A stretch of DNA of 34,043 nucleotides from Candidatus Magnetobacterium casense (GCF_000714715.1 NZ_JMFO01000033.1:1-34043), one strand, 5' to 3'. Positions 8,908 through 16,888 are shown, counted from the stretch's first letter. Notes: generated from the sequence alone by a model not told the origin. Translations and numbers: made by a program.

Positions 8908-9693
8908 ATGCAACCAAAAATTCATCCAACGGCCATTATTGCCGATGATGTGGAAATCGACGAAGATACTGAAATAGGTCCATACTGCATAATTGGCAGC
9001 GGCTGCAAGATTGCCAAAGGCACCAGGTTGCTCTCCAACGTTATACTCGAAGGAATCTTGGAGATCGGCTACAACTGCACCGTACACCCCTTTACAAGTA
9101 TCGGCTTTCCACCGCAGGATATGAAATACGACGGCAGACAAACCTCTGTCCGGATCGGTAATGACAACATCATCAGAGAGTATGCAACAATCCACAGGGC
9201 GTCAATCCACGGCGATGGCGTCACCGAAATAGGAAATGGCAACTTTATTATGGCCTACGTGCATGTGGCACACGACTGTAAGTTGGGAAACAACATAGTG
9301 ATGGCCAATGCGGCCACCTTGGCCGGACACGTTGAAATCCAGGACAATGCAGTAATCGGTGGCGTGGTGGCCATACACCAGTTTACAAGAATAGGGGCAT
9401 ATGCTATGGTTGGTGGCTTCAGCGGTGTGGGACAAGACGTTCCGCCCTTTACGATAGCCTCCGGACCAAGGGCAAGGCTTTTTGGACTTAACCTCATAGG
9501 TCTCAAGAGAAACGGCTTCTCCGATGACACGATCCAGCGTCTGAAGGATGCCTACAAGATACTGTTCCGGGATAAACTGACACTGACAGAGGCACTCAAA
9601 AAACTGGAAGATGAAATGGAAATGACAACGGAAATAAAGATGTTGCTCGATTTTATATCAAAAAACAAGAGGGGCATATGTCGGCAAACATAA
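8908..9693 (+). CDS. lpxA: UDP-N-acetylglucosamine acyltransferase LpxA
   Basis: 261 residues, the normal length. Hexapeptide repeats run through most of the protein (IADDVEIDEDTEIGPYCIIG onward), with the substrate motif IGFPPQDMKY, the catalytic histidine in MAYVHVAHDCKLG, and the C-terminal helical domain starting near NLIGLKRNGFS. It performs the first step of lipid A synthesis, O-acylating UDP-GlcNAc. It starts six bases after fabZ and its last 16 bases overlap lpxI, so the two are translationally linked. Confidence 0.96.
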   Translation: MQPKIHPTAIIADDVEIDEDTEIGPYCIIGSGCKIAKGTRLLSNVILEGILEIGYNCTVHPFTSIGFPPQDMKYDGRQTSVRIGNDNIIREYATIHRASIHGDGVTEIGNGNFIMAYVHVAHDCKLGNNIVMANAATLAGHVEIQDNAVIGGVVAIHQFTRIGAYAMVGGFSGVGQDVPPFTIASGPRARLFGLNLIGLKRNGFSDDTIQRLKDAYKILFRDKLTLTEALKKLEDEMEMTTEIKMLLDFISKNKRGICRQT

Positions 9694-10499
9694 CCAGGAC
9701 ACTGGGCCTGATAGCGGGTCAGGGCGAGTTGCCCGTGGCCATTGCCAGGGAGGCGCATCAGCAGGGCTTCCGAGTCTTTGCCATCGGCCTCGCACCTCTG
9801 TGCGATGAGGGTCTCAAGGACCACGTCGATGACTTCATGGCAATAAGCGTGGGCAAGTTGGGTTCGATCATCGGGGCATTTAAAAAGGCCAACATAACAG
9901 AGGCCGTCATGGGGGGCAAGGTGCCCAAGACCCTCGTATACAAAAGCAAGATCGTCCCCGACCTCAAAACCGTCGGGCTGATGATGAAGCTCAAGGACAA
10001 AAGCGATGACTCCATTCTCCTTGCCGTAACCGAAGAGTTCGTCAAAGAGGGGATCAACATGCGTAACGTGACCGATTTCACGACAAATCTCATAACCCCC
10101 CGCGGTGTATTGACCAAGAAAGGCCCCTCAAAGCAGGAGGAAAAAGACATAGAGTTTGGCTTTAGGATCGCCAAGGAGATCGGAAGACTTGACATCGGCC
10201 AGACCGTAATTGTCAAGGATGCTGCGGTTATCGCCGTAGAGGCAATCGAGGGCACCGACAGCGCCATACTCAGGGCAGGGACATTGGCCGGGGATGGTGC
10301 GGTGGTTATAAAGGTTAGCAAACCGGCTCAGGATAAGCGATTTGACTACCCCGCTGCGGGTATGCAAACCATCAGAACCATGATAGAGGCCAAGGCACGA
10401 GTCCTAGCCCTTGAGGCCGAACACTCCCTCATGCTCGACAAGGCAAGCATGGTCAAGGATGCCACCGCTGCTGGTATCACCATCGTCGGCATAAAGTAG
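9678..10499 (+). CDS. lpxI: UDP-2,3-diacylglucosamine pyrophosphatase LpxI
   Basis: 273 residues of the LpxI (DUF1009) family, which replaces LpxH in many non-enterobacterial species. The N-terminal domain begins LGLIAGQGELPVAIAREA; the C-terminal domain carries VIAVEAIEGTDSAI, VKVSKPAQDKRFDYPAAG (the Asp of this last segment matches the essential acidic residue of the family as I recall it) and TIRTMIEAKARVLALEA. It hydrolyses UDP-2,3-diacylglucosamine to lipid X, the substrate of LpxB. lpxB, expected soon after, is missing: a duplicated fragment begins two bases after the stop codon (TAG 10497-10499). Confidence 0.94.
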   Translation: MSANITRTLGLIAGQGELPVAIAREAHQQGFRVFAIGLAPLCDEGLKDHVDDFMAISVGKLGSIIGAFKKANITEAVMGGKVPKTLVYKSKIVPDLKTVGLMMKLKDKSDDSILLAVTEEFVKEGINMRNVTDFTTNLITPRGVLTKKGPSKQEEKDIEFGFRIAKEIGRLDIGQTVIVKDAAVIAVEAIEGTDSAILRAGTLAGDGAVVIKVSKPAQDKRFDYPAAGMQTIRTMIEAKARVLALEAEHSLMLDKASMVKDATAAGITIVGIK

Positions 10500-10500
10500 G

Positions 10501-10587
10501 GCCGCCGTTGAAGCCGTTGAGCCGACCCGTATTGCCGTGCTTATGCCGTATGTCAAAAGGGCGGATGACAACGGATACACACCATGA
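10501..10587 (+). pseudogene. 3' remnant of an AbiEii-like nucleotidyltransferase gene
   Basis: The 87 bases from 10501 match the last 87 bases of the intact gene at 14249-14920 with three substitutions, and would encode the same C-terminal residues (AAVEAVEPTRIAVL...). The remaining 585 bases of that gene are absent. The remnant ends in the same ATGA overlap with its small partner as the intact copy. The junction with lpxI is abrupt. Confidence 0.85.
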
Positions 10588-10877
10588 AGACTTTGCCTGT
10601 TACGCCGACACTTCTGAACGTGGCCCGTCGTGTTGTCTGGTTCAAGGAACCGGAGGAGGCACTATCTGATCCGGTGCATTTTATAGCTCACGTCATGACC
10701 TACGGCACGGTTGAGGACTTGGTGGCCATCGAGGGTATCGTTGGACAAGAGGAGTTCCGACAAGTGCTGGACAATGCCCCCCCTGGTATCTTTGATCGAC
10801 GCTCGTGGGCCTACTGGAATCTGAAGTGCGGACGGCAACCAGTACCGCCACTGCCCGTACGTAGAGGTATCTTATAG
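10584..10877 (+). CDS. AbiEii-associated 97-residue protein, copy 1
   Basis: 97 residues, starting with the ATG of the ATGA overlap. It contains LNVARRVVWFKEPEEAL, HFIAHVMTYGTVEDL and PPGIFDRRSWAYWNL, a small soluble protein often found just after AbiEii/AbiGii-type nucleotidyltransferase genes in my recollection; I do not know its function and no DNA-binding motif is evident. About six residues differ from the copy at 14917-15210. The companion nucleotidyltransferase is reduced to its tail here, so this copy is probably a stranded gene, though its frame is still intact. Confidence 0.75.
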   Translation: MKTLPVTPTLLNVARRVVWFKEPEEALSDPVHFIAHVMTYGTVEDLVAIEGIVGQEEFRQVLDNAPPGIFDRRSWAYWNLKCGRQPVPPLPVRRGIL

Positions 10878-10891
10878 TGCGTGGCATTTTT

Positions 10892-10904
10892 ATGGGGTCA
10901 AGGG
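10892..10904 (+). repeat. ATGGGGTCAAGGG intergenic motif, site 1
   Basis: Thirteen-base motif that recurs at 15252-15264, 18451-18463 and 21624-21636, always in this orientation. Here it stands 14 bases after the stop of the 97-residue protein. Confidence 0.7.
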
Positions 10905-10974
10905 ATTTAAGAGAGTTACACATGCTCTATACACGGCATGGTCTCTTGCCGCAGGAGTATTTTCAGGGTAAATC

Positions 10975-10983
10975 TGCTATAAT
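10975..10983 (+). promoter_or_regulatory. Extended -10 promoter for the PIN toxin-antitoxin pair
   Basis: TGCTATAAT is an extended -10 (TGn plus perfect TATAAT), 43 bases before the antitoxin ATG. A matching -35 is not evident, as is common for extended -10 promoters. Confidence 0.5.
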
Positions 10984-11026
10984 AACTTAAGATAGTCTTG
11001 AGCTTAAACACTGGAGGTAGAAGTCA

Positions 11027-11182
11027 ATGAAAATAGTCACAGAGACGGAAAAAGAAAAGAAGGTTACAGCCATAAAAAATCCTGGTAAACGACAGGATAT
11101 ACTCAACCGTATATATAAACATTACAATGTAACGTTGCCTGATGATTATAAACTCAACAGAAATGAGATTCATGAGCGATAA
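11027..11182 (+). CDS. Small putative antitoxin of a PIN toxin pair
   Basis: 51 residues (MKIVTETEKEKKVTAIKNPG... ending NRNEIHER), strongly charged. GGAGGT lies eight bases before ATG 11027. Its last 11 bases overlap the start of the PIN gene (ATGAGCGATAA), the normal antitoxin-before-toxin layout of VapBC-type loci. No AbrB, RHH or Phd motif is plain, so the antitoxin class is unknown and the role rests on position, size and overlap. Confidence 0.65.
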   Translation: MKIVTETEKEKKVTAIKNPGKRQDILNRIYKHYNVTLPDDYKLNRNEIHER

Positions 11183-11594
11183 AGTATTTGTAGATACCAA
11201 TATTATCGTCTACTACATCAGTAACCATCAAGAAAAGAAGCAAAAGGCAATGGATATCTTTTTATCAAGTACAGAAATCTATATAAGTTCTCAAGTTGTT
11301 GGTGAATTGATCAATGTATGTTTTTCTAAAAATCTCCTTCATGTAGATGATATTGTTGATCTTACAGATGAAATTCTTGAAGCATTCAACTTCTTTCAAA
11401 TAACCGAGGTGACTATAAAGCAGGCGTTACAAATAAAGAAACTCTATAAATATGCCTATTGGGACAGTTTAATAATTGCCTCTGCCTTTGAACTTGACTG
11501 CTGCACCTTATATACGGAAGACATGCAAGACAACCAAATCATCAACGGCAGCCTGAAGATCGTAAACCCTTTTAAGACTGCGCTACATCTATAG
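11172..11594 (+). CDS. PIN domain toxin (VapC-like)
   Basis: 140 residues from ATG 11172, chosen because it overlaps the antitoxin stop and gives the canonical N-terminus DKVFVDTNIIVYY; an in-frame ATG at 11142 would put 10 extra residues before it. The acidic PIN residues are visible: D8 of VDTNI, the Glu of VVGELINV, the Asp of YWDSLIIASA and the late acidic pair in LYTEDMQD. VapC-type proteins are metal-dependent RNases that cut tRNA or rRNA when the antitoxin is lost. The IS at 11594 inserted right at the stop codon; the TAG (11592-11594) is formed by the target site plus the first IS base and would also have existed before insertion, so the toxin is intact. Confidence 0.85.
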   Translation: MSDKVFVDTNIIVYYISNHQEKKQKAMDIFLSSTEIYISSQVVGELINVCFSKNLLHVDDIVDLTDEILEAFNFFQITEVTIKQALQIKKLYKYAYWDSLIIASAFELDCCTLYTEDMQDNQIINGSLKIVNPFKTALHL

Positions 11595-13594
11595 AGCCTA
11601 CGCATAAACTCAAATTTTCACTTTCGTCATAAGAATAACACCTCCCCCTTTTTCGATATTGCACTATTAAAAAAACTTTTTCAACAGTTTTATATCAAAA
11701 ATCAGATAAAAGTGCATAAAACGGACAAGTATATCCTATTTCATATTTTCTACTCATAAAAAAGTCTCATTTTAGTTTCGTAACAGCAAATGAAACGCTA
11801 TCATCGTTTTATCCAAATAGGCTTGGAAAGATTCATTCCCTCGCTTGCTCAATCGATCATCGCCTAAATCACACTTAAGTCGCTTGATTATTCGTTCTAT
11901 CGAGGTGCGTCTGCTCAGTATAGCCTTAAATCTTTTAGCCATAGGTGGGTCGTCAGGGTTTATTTGTGGTAACACATCAAACGAAATATTTATGGTTCTT
12001 CCTGTATTAGAATTAGGACAGCAATTTATCTTATGCTCACATGGCAAGCACACTGTAATGTTGTTATCATCAGTTGGGGCTTGGTAGATAAACTTTCCAG
12101 CATCATATCTGATGCCTTTATATTCCATCTCATACCCTGCAATACAGATAGGTACTCCATATGGTGTGATTTTTTCCATACCAGGAGGTAAGCCTTCAGT
12201 GACATCCTTTTTCCTTCTTGGATTAAAAGATGTCTTCAGTTCTATGTCAAAGTCTGCTTGAAACTTATCTTTTAGTGGCTTACTATCACATGCACTATCA
12301 TATATAATTGTATCTATCCAAGGCTTAATCTCTGGATGGTCGTTGAACAGTTTCTCTACATGAGGGTACAATGTTTCTCCGTCATGGGTGGATGCATCTG
12401 AGATTGCTACAGCATCTAACGGTATTCCTTGCTGTGGAAGCCCTATAGCACTGGCTTTATGTCCCCAATGCATTGTGTGGCTCGATTTTACTATCGTACC
12501 AGCACCATCATCCGCAAGTTCCCATTGGTGCTCACAAGTATCCCGCTCCTCGCATCTACAGTTCTTTGTGAGTTTGGATTGTGACTTTTTATGCTCCTTG
12601 CCGTTATCATCAGTATAGTGTACTGTTTCAAATCCAGAACACGCATAATAGTGCGTTGTATCTCCTACTAATTCGTTTTCTTCCTTTATTGCTCCTGTTT
12701 TTATGTTGCGTTTTACCTCCTCTATCTTTATCTTGTCCCATATCATATATACTCTCATTATTTGATCAAACTGCTCAAGTTTTCTGATGCTTGGAATATG
12801 TCTGCTGTCGTATGGATCATACTCGTCTTTTGTACAAAAGCCACAAACACGTGCAAAACTTGGATTGCTAGTAAGTAGTAAATGCACTTTGTCAGGTTCA
12901 CCAGGAAAACCCATAAGTATTGTCCCTATGAAACTCTTAAACATTGAAAAAAAGCACTTTGGTGTCTTTCCTCCAAGACGATGAGGAACAACACCTGGTG
13001 ATATTTCTTCAGGTGATATTTTAGGCGGTTTAAGGTCAATTATTTTTCCATTGTATAATATACCCGATTTTTGCTCGTTGGCGTCTTGCATTGTGCTCCT
13101 GCCGAATAGTATGCGCATCTTTGCTTCATCCTTAGTTTCCATTTCGTCTTTTTTTGCCTCAGAATTACACCTGTCTGGCCTTGTTTTGTTAAACTCATAT
13201 AATTTATCGTAATATTCGGCTCCTACCGCTTGATAATCAGACCAATTTAGATAATATAATATCCTAAACCACTCTGCATCAGGAGCGTTGAGTAGTATCT
13301 TGTCATCTTCATGCTGCATAAAAAATAATGGAATTTGTATACCGTTAGATTGCAAAAATGTTTGCATATTGCTTGTCCTTCCTTTTAAGTTTTTTTACCT
13401 TAGATAGTATAACATGTTGGCGAGCAATTTTGTAATGATGCCTTTACTTTTTAGATATTTTGCTTTTTTTATTTAGAAAATAGTTTTTTTATTAACAAAA
13501 TTACTCTTTTTAGAAACCTGCTTACAAATCAATTATGATTTTATCGCATTGAAGCCTTTGATAGATAACGACTTTGTAGTTTATGCGTAGGCTC
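11594..13594 (-). mobile_element. Complete 2001-bp insertion sequence with 17-bp inverted repeats
   Basis: Perfect terminal inverted repeats GAGCCTACGCATAAACT at 11594-11610 and its complement at 13578-13594, flanked by TATA on both sides (11590-11593 and 13595-13598), which reads as a 4-bp target duplication. One transposase gene fills it on the minus strand. The non-coding left part (11611-11771) and right part (13368-13577) are very AT-rich; nothing else is seen there. The 5'-GAGCC tip and 4-bp duplication resemble the unrelated-looking elements at the window ends. Confidence 0.92.
11772..13367 (-). CDS. DDE transposase of the 2001-bp IS
   Basis: 531 residues, undisrupted. A DDE triad is readable: Asp in AISDASTHDGETLYP, Asp in IIYDSACDSKPLKD, and Glu in RRTSIERIIKRLK near the C-terminus. 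Cysteine/histidine clusters (CRCEERDTCEHQW at about residue 270 and CLPCEHKINCC at about 440) could bind zinc. The size and layout suit the IS1182/IS4-like group; the exact family is not determined. The protein is encoded opposite to the toxin gene it sits behind. Confidence 0.88.
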   Translation of the reverse strand: MQTFLQSNGIQIPLFFMQHEDDKILLNAPDAEWFRILYYLNWSDYQAVGAEYYDKLYEFNKTRPDRCNSEAKKDEMETKDEAKMRILFGRSTMQDANEQKSGILYNGKIIDLKPPKISPEEISPGVVPHRLGGKTPKCFFSMFKSFIGTILMGFPGEPDKVHLLLTSNPSFARVCGFCTKDEYDPYDSRHIPSIRKLEQFDQIMRVYMIWDKIKIEEVKRNIKTGAIKEENELVGDTTHYYACSGFETVHYTDDNGKEHKKSQSKLTKNCRCEERDTCEHQWELADDGAGTIVKSSHTMHWGHKASAIGLPQQGIPLDAVAISDASTHDGETLYPHVEKLFNDHPEIKPWIDTIIYDSACDSKPLKDKFQADFDIELKTSFNPRRKKDVTEGLPPGMEKITPYGVPICIAGYEMEYKGIRYDAGKFIYQAPTDDNNITVCLPCEHKINCCPNSNTGRTINISFDVLPQINPDDPPMAKRFKAILSRRTSIERIIKRLKCDLGDDRLSKRGNESFQAYLDKTMIAFHLLLRN

Positions 13595-13963
13595 TATAGG
13601 CTACCAATTCAAATAGAAATATGTATAGCTAACAAAGAATGGGAATCTGCACTCTACCAATTAAGGAATATCCCCAATAGTGATGAGCATTTAGTTGGTC
13701 TGAAGAAGAAAGTATATCACGAGTGGGCAAAAAATGCTGATGATAGTAAGCGGAGTGAAATTGCGATAAATGGGTTGTCAGTTCCATACGATCCATTACT
13801 TGAAAATAATATATTTATAATAATATTATCTATAAGATTGGCACGCATAGCGCAGAACAAAGAAAAGTATGATTATTTTATGCAAAAGATTAAAAATATT
13901 AGTCCTGATATTGAAGAGAAACTAATATGGTCGGAAGACAATTTAGACATGTGGGAAACTTAG
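13583..13963 (+). pseudogene. ORF truncated at its 5' end by the IS
   Basis: A 126-residue frame whose ATG lies inside the IS terminal repeat (first five codons from the IS and target duplication). The body (IANKEWESALYQLRNIPNSDE..., helical, AT-rich codons) is unlike any family I recognise; the alternation of short helices faintly suggests a TPR-like fold. Joining the flanks without the IS gives no obvious start codon, so the gene was probably already incomplete or starts in an unusual way. Confidence 0.5.
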
Positions 13964-14248
13964 GGGACAATGTGTAATATAGTAGCAGTGACGAACAGGG
14001 CAAAAATGGTGTTATGTTGCTTTTCCGCCTGAAAATACCATATCGCTTATTAGCACTCTGCCTGTGATAAATTATACAGAGTACAGCAACACAAACAATC
14101 GTGGTTGCCAATGTTTAAGCCACTTTCATCCACTACATATATGGCTTTGTTACCGTGCTTGAGCAATGTGATCACATTTAATGGAGTGCTACCGTGTGTC
14201 TCAGGTGCTATACCAATTTCCCCTATTGATGTGGCATAATAACAGGAT
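13964..14248 (-). other. Gap with a possible coding relic on the minus strand
   Basis: No certain gene. On the minus strand a frame from about 14270 to 14050 reads like protein (ISCYYATSIGEIGIAPETHG, KAIYVVDESGLNIGN) and then stops; the part above 14249 is antisense to the nucleotidyltransferase gene. It could be a relic of a mobile gene, but I cannot name a family. Confidence 0.25.
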
Positions 14249-14920
14249 ATGCCTTTCAAGCCAAATCTGACCATACTACCGTCGACACAGTTGCGTCTGT
14301 GGCCGGAACTTGACGCCACACCGGAACACTTCACGCTCTACGGCGGAACGGCGCTTGCCTTGCGTCTTGGACACCGCACCTCTGTTGATTTTGATTTTTT
14401 TTCCAACCAATCCTTTGATCCCAACCAACTTGCACAAACCATCCCTTACCTTAAGGGTGCAGAGCGATTGCAAGTTGCACCCGATACCCTGAAATGCCGT
14501 ATCGAGCGTGACGGCCCTGTCTTGGTTTCCTTCTTTGGCGGGCTTGGCCTTGGTCAGGCGGCTGCACGCGAGCAGGCTGAAGGACACACGATTTATGTAG
14601 CCTCATTGCTGGACATTGCAGGGACAAAGGTAGCCGTGGTGCAGCAACGGGCAGAAGTCAAGGATTATATCGATATTGACGCACTGTTACGACACGGCAT
14701 TGACTTGCCCAGTGCGCTTGCTGCGGGCCGTATTGTCTATGGGCGTAGCTTCAATCCTATGATTGCATTAAAGGCCCTCAGTTTTTTTGACGATGTGCCA
14801 GCCTTACCTGCCGATGTGCGCTGGCGTCTAAGCGCCGCCGTTGAAGCCGTTGAGCCGACCCGTATTGCCGTGCTTACGCCGTATGCCAAAAGGGCGGATG
14901 ACAACGGATACATACCATGA
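14249..14920 (+). CDS. Nucleotidyltransferase AbiEii/AbiGii toxin family protein
   Basis: 223 residues. The nucleotidyltransferase core is clear: LYGGTALALRLGHRTSVDFDFFS holds the GG and DxD motifs (about residues 30-52), and GTKVAVVQQRAEVKDYIDIDALL is the following helix with Lys and Asp. AbiEii-type toxins transfer nucleotides to target molecules (tRNA in studied MenT/AbiEii relatives). The usual antitoxin, an AbiEi-like helix-turn-helix protein, is absent; instead a 97-residue gene follows with an ATGA overlap. The start ATG gives a sensible N-terminus (PNLTILPSTQLRLWPEL) but has only a poorly spaced AGGA. A tail-only copy exists at 10501. Confidence 0.85.
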   Translation: MPFKPNLTILPSTQLRLWPELDATPEHFTLYGGTALALRLGHRTSVDFDFFSNQSFDPNQLAQTIPYLKGAERLQVAPDTLKCRIERDGPVLVSFFGGLGLGQAAAREQAEGHTIYVASLLDIAGTKVAVVQQRAEVKDYIDIDALLRHGIDLPSALAAGRIVYGRSFNPMIALKALSFFDDVPALPADVRWRLSAAVEAVEPTRIAVLTPYAKRADDNGYIP

Positions 14921-15210
14921 AGACTTTGCCTGTTACGCCGGCACTTCTGAACGTGGCACGTCGTGTTGTCTGGTTCAAGGAACCGGAGGAGACACTATCT
15001 GATCCGGTGCATTTTATAGCTCACGTCATGACCTACGGTACGGTTGAGGACTTGGTGGCCATTGAGGGTATCGTTGGACAAGAGGAGTTCCGACAAGTGC
15101 TGGACAATGCCCCCCCTGGTATCTTTGACCGACGCTCGTGGGCTTACTGGAATCTGAAGTGCAGACGGCAACCAGCACCGCCACTGCCAGTACGTAAAGG
15201 CCTCTTATAG
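14834..15210 (+). repeat. Dispersed duplicate, copy 2 (377 bp; partner at 10501-10877)
   Basis: Gap-free match to 10501-10877 with about 16 substitutions. This copy is the one joined to a full nucleotidyltransferase gene and so looks like the parental arrangement. Confidence 0.92.
14917..15210 (+). CDS. AbiEii-associated 97-residue protein, copy 2
   Basis: 97 residues, overlapping the toxin-like gene by ATGA, so the two are translated as a unit. Sequence blocks RRVVWFKEPEE, FIAHVMTYGTVEDL and APPGIFDRRSWAYWNLK are strongly conserved with copy 1. Position and coupling suggest a partner or neutraliser of the nucleotidyltransferase, but the function is not known to me. The C-terminus is Pro/Arg-rich (RRQPAPPLPVRKG). 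Confidence 0.78.
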   Translation: MKTLPVTPALLNVARRVVWFKEPEETLSDPVHFIAHVMTYGTVEDLVAIEGIVGQEEFRQVLDNAPPGIFDRRSWAYWNLKCRRQPAPPLPVRKGLL

Positions 15211-15251
15211 CAGATATGGATGAACCTAAAGACAAAAGACTCAGTACTTTG

Positions 15252-15264
15252 ATGGGGTCAAGGG
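15252..15264 (+). repeat. ATGGGGTCAAGGG intergenic motif, site 2
   Basis: The complement of this motif contains TGA, which is the stop codon of the minus-strand bioW (15258-15260). The repeat thus supplies the end of that gene. Confidence 0.7.
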
Positions 15265-16091
15265 GTCGCGCCGACAATCTCACCCAATCTCCTTATGCCT
15301 CCATATGCGAAGATAGAGTCCACCATCACGGGCATTCTCTCCATGTAATGAACAAACTCCCTTAACAGCCCTTCATCCATAGCCAACTCCGGTTTGACGA
15401 AAAACACCCTGCCCCCGACGTTGTCTCCCATGTGCTTGATGTGGGCAATGCGTACATACCCAAACCTCTCCGAGGCAACATAACCAGTCGTGTAGTCGGG
15501 ATTGTCCGGGATACACAGCTCTGCCACAACCGCCCTGTCAGAGACAACCTTTGAGGCCAGCACAACCGCCTCTATAACCCTTGGCCACAGCCCTGAGATA
15601 TTGCCGTCAGCCTGCAGGTATGCTATAAGTTGCTCCCTGGCCTGTTGAGTGATACCCAGGCGTGATACCCGTATCCCCCTGTGAGGGTCAGGCTCCAGGC
15701 GTTTCCCGCTTCGTGCATCAAGGATACGTGCACCAGGTACAGGTTTGTTGCAGCGTATCAGGTGCAGGGCCTGTGTGATTATCCCATCGGCAAGCCCCGT
15801 GGCCTGGAGCAATCTCCGCAGTGTGTACTGTGCTTGGTCTGCGTCCTCCACCACGCAGGTAACAACCGGTAGCGACGATATCATATGTGGAGGGACTTCG
15901 AGGCGGTCTACGTTGATCGTGATGCCATCCGGCTTGCCACGTGAGTGTGTCAGTGCGCGCATGACCAAGTCGGCGGCCTGCTGGTGGAGGGCGTCTTCGT
16001 TACAGATATCCTCGGCACCTGATATGTGGAGCTGGTTGGCCTGTGCCCTCATCCTTATACTGTAAAGCATACGAGTGGCAGAACCAACCAA
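15258..16091 (-). CDS. bioW: 6-carboxyhexanoate--CoA ligase (pimeloyl-CoA synthetase) BioW
   Basis: 277 residues from TTG 16091, or 270 from ATG 16070. It shows the family pattern LYSIRMRAQANQLHISGAEDI, ALTHSRGKPDGITINVDRLE, and the C-terminal FGYVRIAHIKHMGDNVGGRVFFV. BioW activates pimelate to pimeloyl-CoA, the first committed step of biotin synthesis in one route. An AAGGAG stands eight bases before the TTG and nothing stands before the ATG, favouring the TTG. No other bio gene is nearby. The last two residues and stop come from the intergenic motif at 15252, so the native C-terminus may have been altered. Confidence 0.9.
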   Translation of the reverse strand: MVGSATRMLYSIRMRAQANQLHISGAEDICNEDALHQQAADLVMRALTHSRGKPDGITINVDRLEVPPHMISSLPVVTCVVEDADQAQYTLRRLLQATGLADGIITQALHLIRCNKPVPGARILDARSGKRLEPDPHRGIRVSRLGITQQAREQLIAYLQADGNISGLWPRVIEAVVLASKVVSDRAVVAELCIPDNPDYTTGYVASERFGYVRIAHIKHMGDNVGGRVFFVKPELAMDEGLLREFVHYMERMPVMVDSIFAYGGIRRLGEIVGATP

Positions 16092-16134
16092 TCTTTCATC
16101 TCCTTATAAACACGCAATACCGGTTATCTGTCTC

Positions 16135-16806
16135 CTACAGAACCATAAGGCAATTGTTTCCGTCCTGGTCTTTTTCGACCTTGTAGCCAAACATGATGAT
16201 TGTATCCACCAGCGGACGCCCAAGCATCAGGGGCATGTAACTGGCATCAATGCCCAACTTCTCCCTCATGAGGGCTCTCAGGGCATCATCATAACTCAGG
16301 GCCTCAAAGACCTCTGCTACAACGTCCTTGCCATCGCGGATCATACCAACCAACTCTGCCAGCCTGGCATAGGAGCAACGGTCCTCGTGGGTTCTGATTA
16401 TGTCGAGCAGGGAGTTGTTACCTGCCATGAGATGCTCACGCGTGAGCTTTTCCTCGTTGAAGGTGTTGGCAAAGCCCTCGGTGTTCCAGCACTCGTATGC
16501 CTTGCATTGCGCAGGACGATGCTCGTAGATAGTGCAGACACTCCCATCCTCTACGAAAAAAGAACAGGTGCGAGACCCCTCCTTTTCGTTTATCTTTATA
16601 AGCTCGTAATCGATCGTGATGAACTCGTCATCAAGGTTATTATAGACCAGTTCCCCCTCCCTGATGGTAAAAAGGTCACTGTACTTGACCGTTGAATTGA
16701 TGATCAGTTCAGCGTCGGCCACGTGCAGCGTCGCACTGCCCATCCTGCAACACTGCCCACGTCTGAGGCATTGATCTTGCTGACTAAATGGAGTTACTAT
16801 TTCCAT
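16135..16806 (-). CDS. YkgJ family cysteine cluster protein
   Basis: 223 residues. The N-terminal CLRRGQCCRMG and the later CSFFVEDGSVCTIYEHRPAQCKAYECW form the CxxxxCC...C...C pattern of the YkgJ-type zinc/iron-chelating domain; the metal site may carry an Fe-S cluster or zinc. Its biochemical role is unknown. It precedes bioW by 43 bases on the same strand, so they probably share a transcript. A GGAG-containing site stands before ATG 16806. Confidence 0.85.
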   Translation of the reverse strand: MEIVTPFSQQDQCLRRGQCCRMGSATLHVADAELIINSTVKYSDLFTIREGELVYNNLDDEFITIDYELIKINEKEGSRTCSFFVEDGSVCTIYEHRPAQCKAYECWNTEGFANTFNEEKLTREHLMAGNNSLLDIIRTHEDRCSYARLAELVGMIRDGKDVVAEVFEALSYDDALRALMREKLGIDASYMPLMLGRPLVDTIIMFGYKVEKDQDGNNCLMVL

Positions 16807-16888
16807 TGCACCCGCTCCTTAAAATATTTATTAATTTGGTCAGGTTGATCTTAACATAAGCCGTCATAGTAAATAAAACGCTCACGGT

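Larger units (their letters stand above)
10501..10877 (+). repeat. Dispersed duplicate, copy 1 (377 bp; partner at 14834-15210)
   Basis: 377 bases align without gaps to 14834-15210 with about 16 substitutions by hand count (near 96% identity). Identity begins at GCCGCCGTTGAAGCC and stops exactly at the TAG codon of the small gene. The copies are in direct orientation, 4333 bases apart. Confidence 0.92.

Noticed and set aside
16081..16099. ATG at 16099 as bioW start
   Set aside because: It is out of frame with BioW and touches the AAGGAG directly, leaving no spacing.
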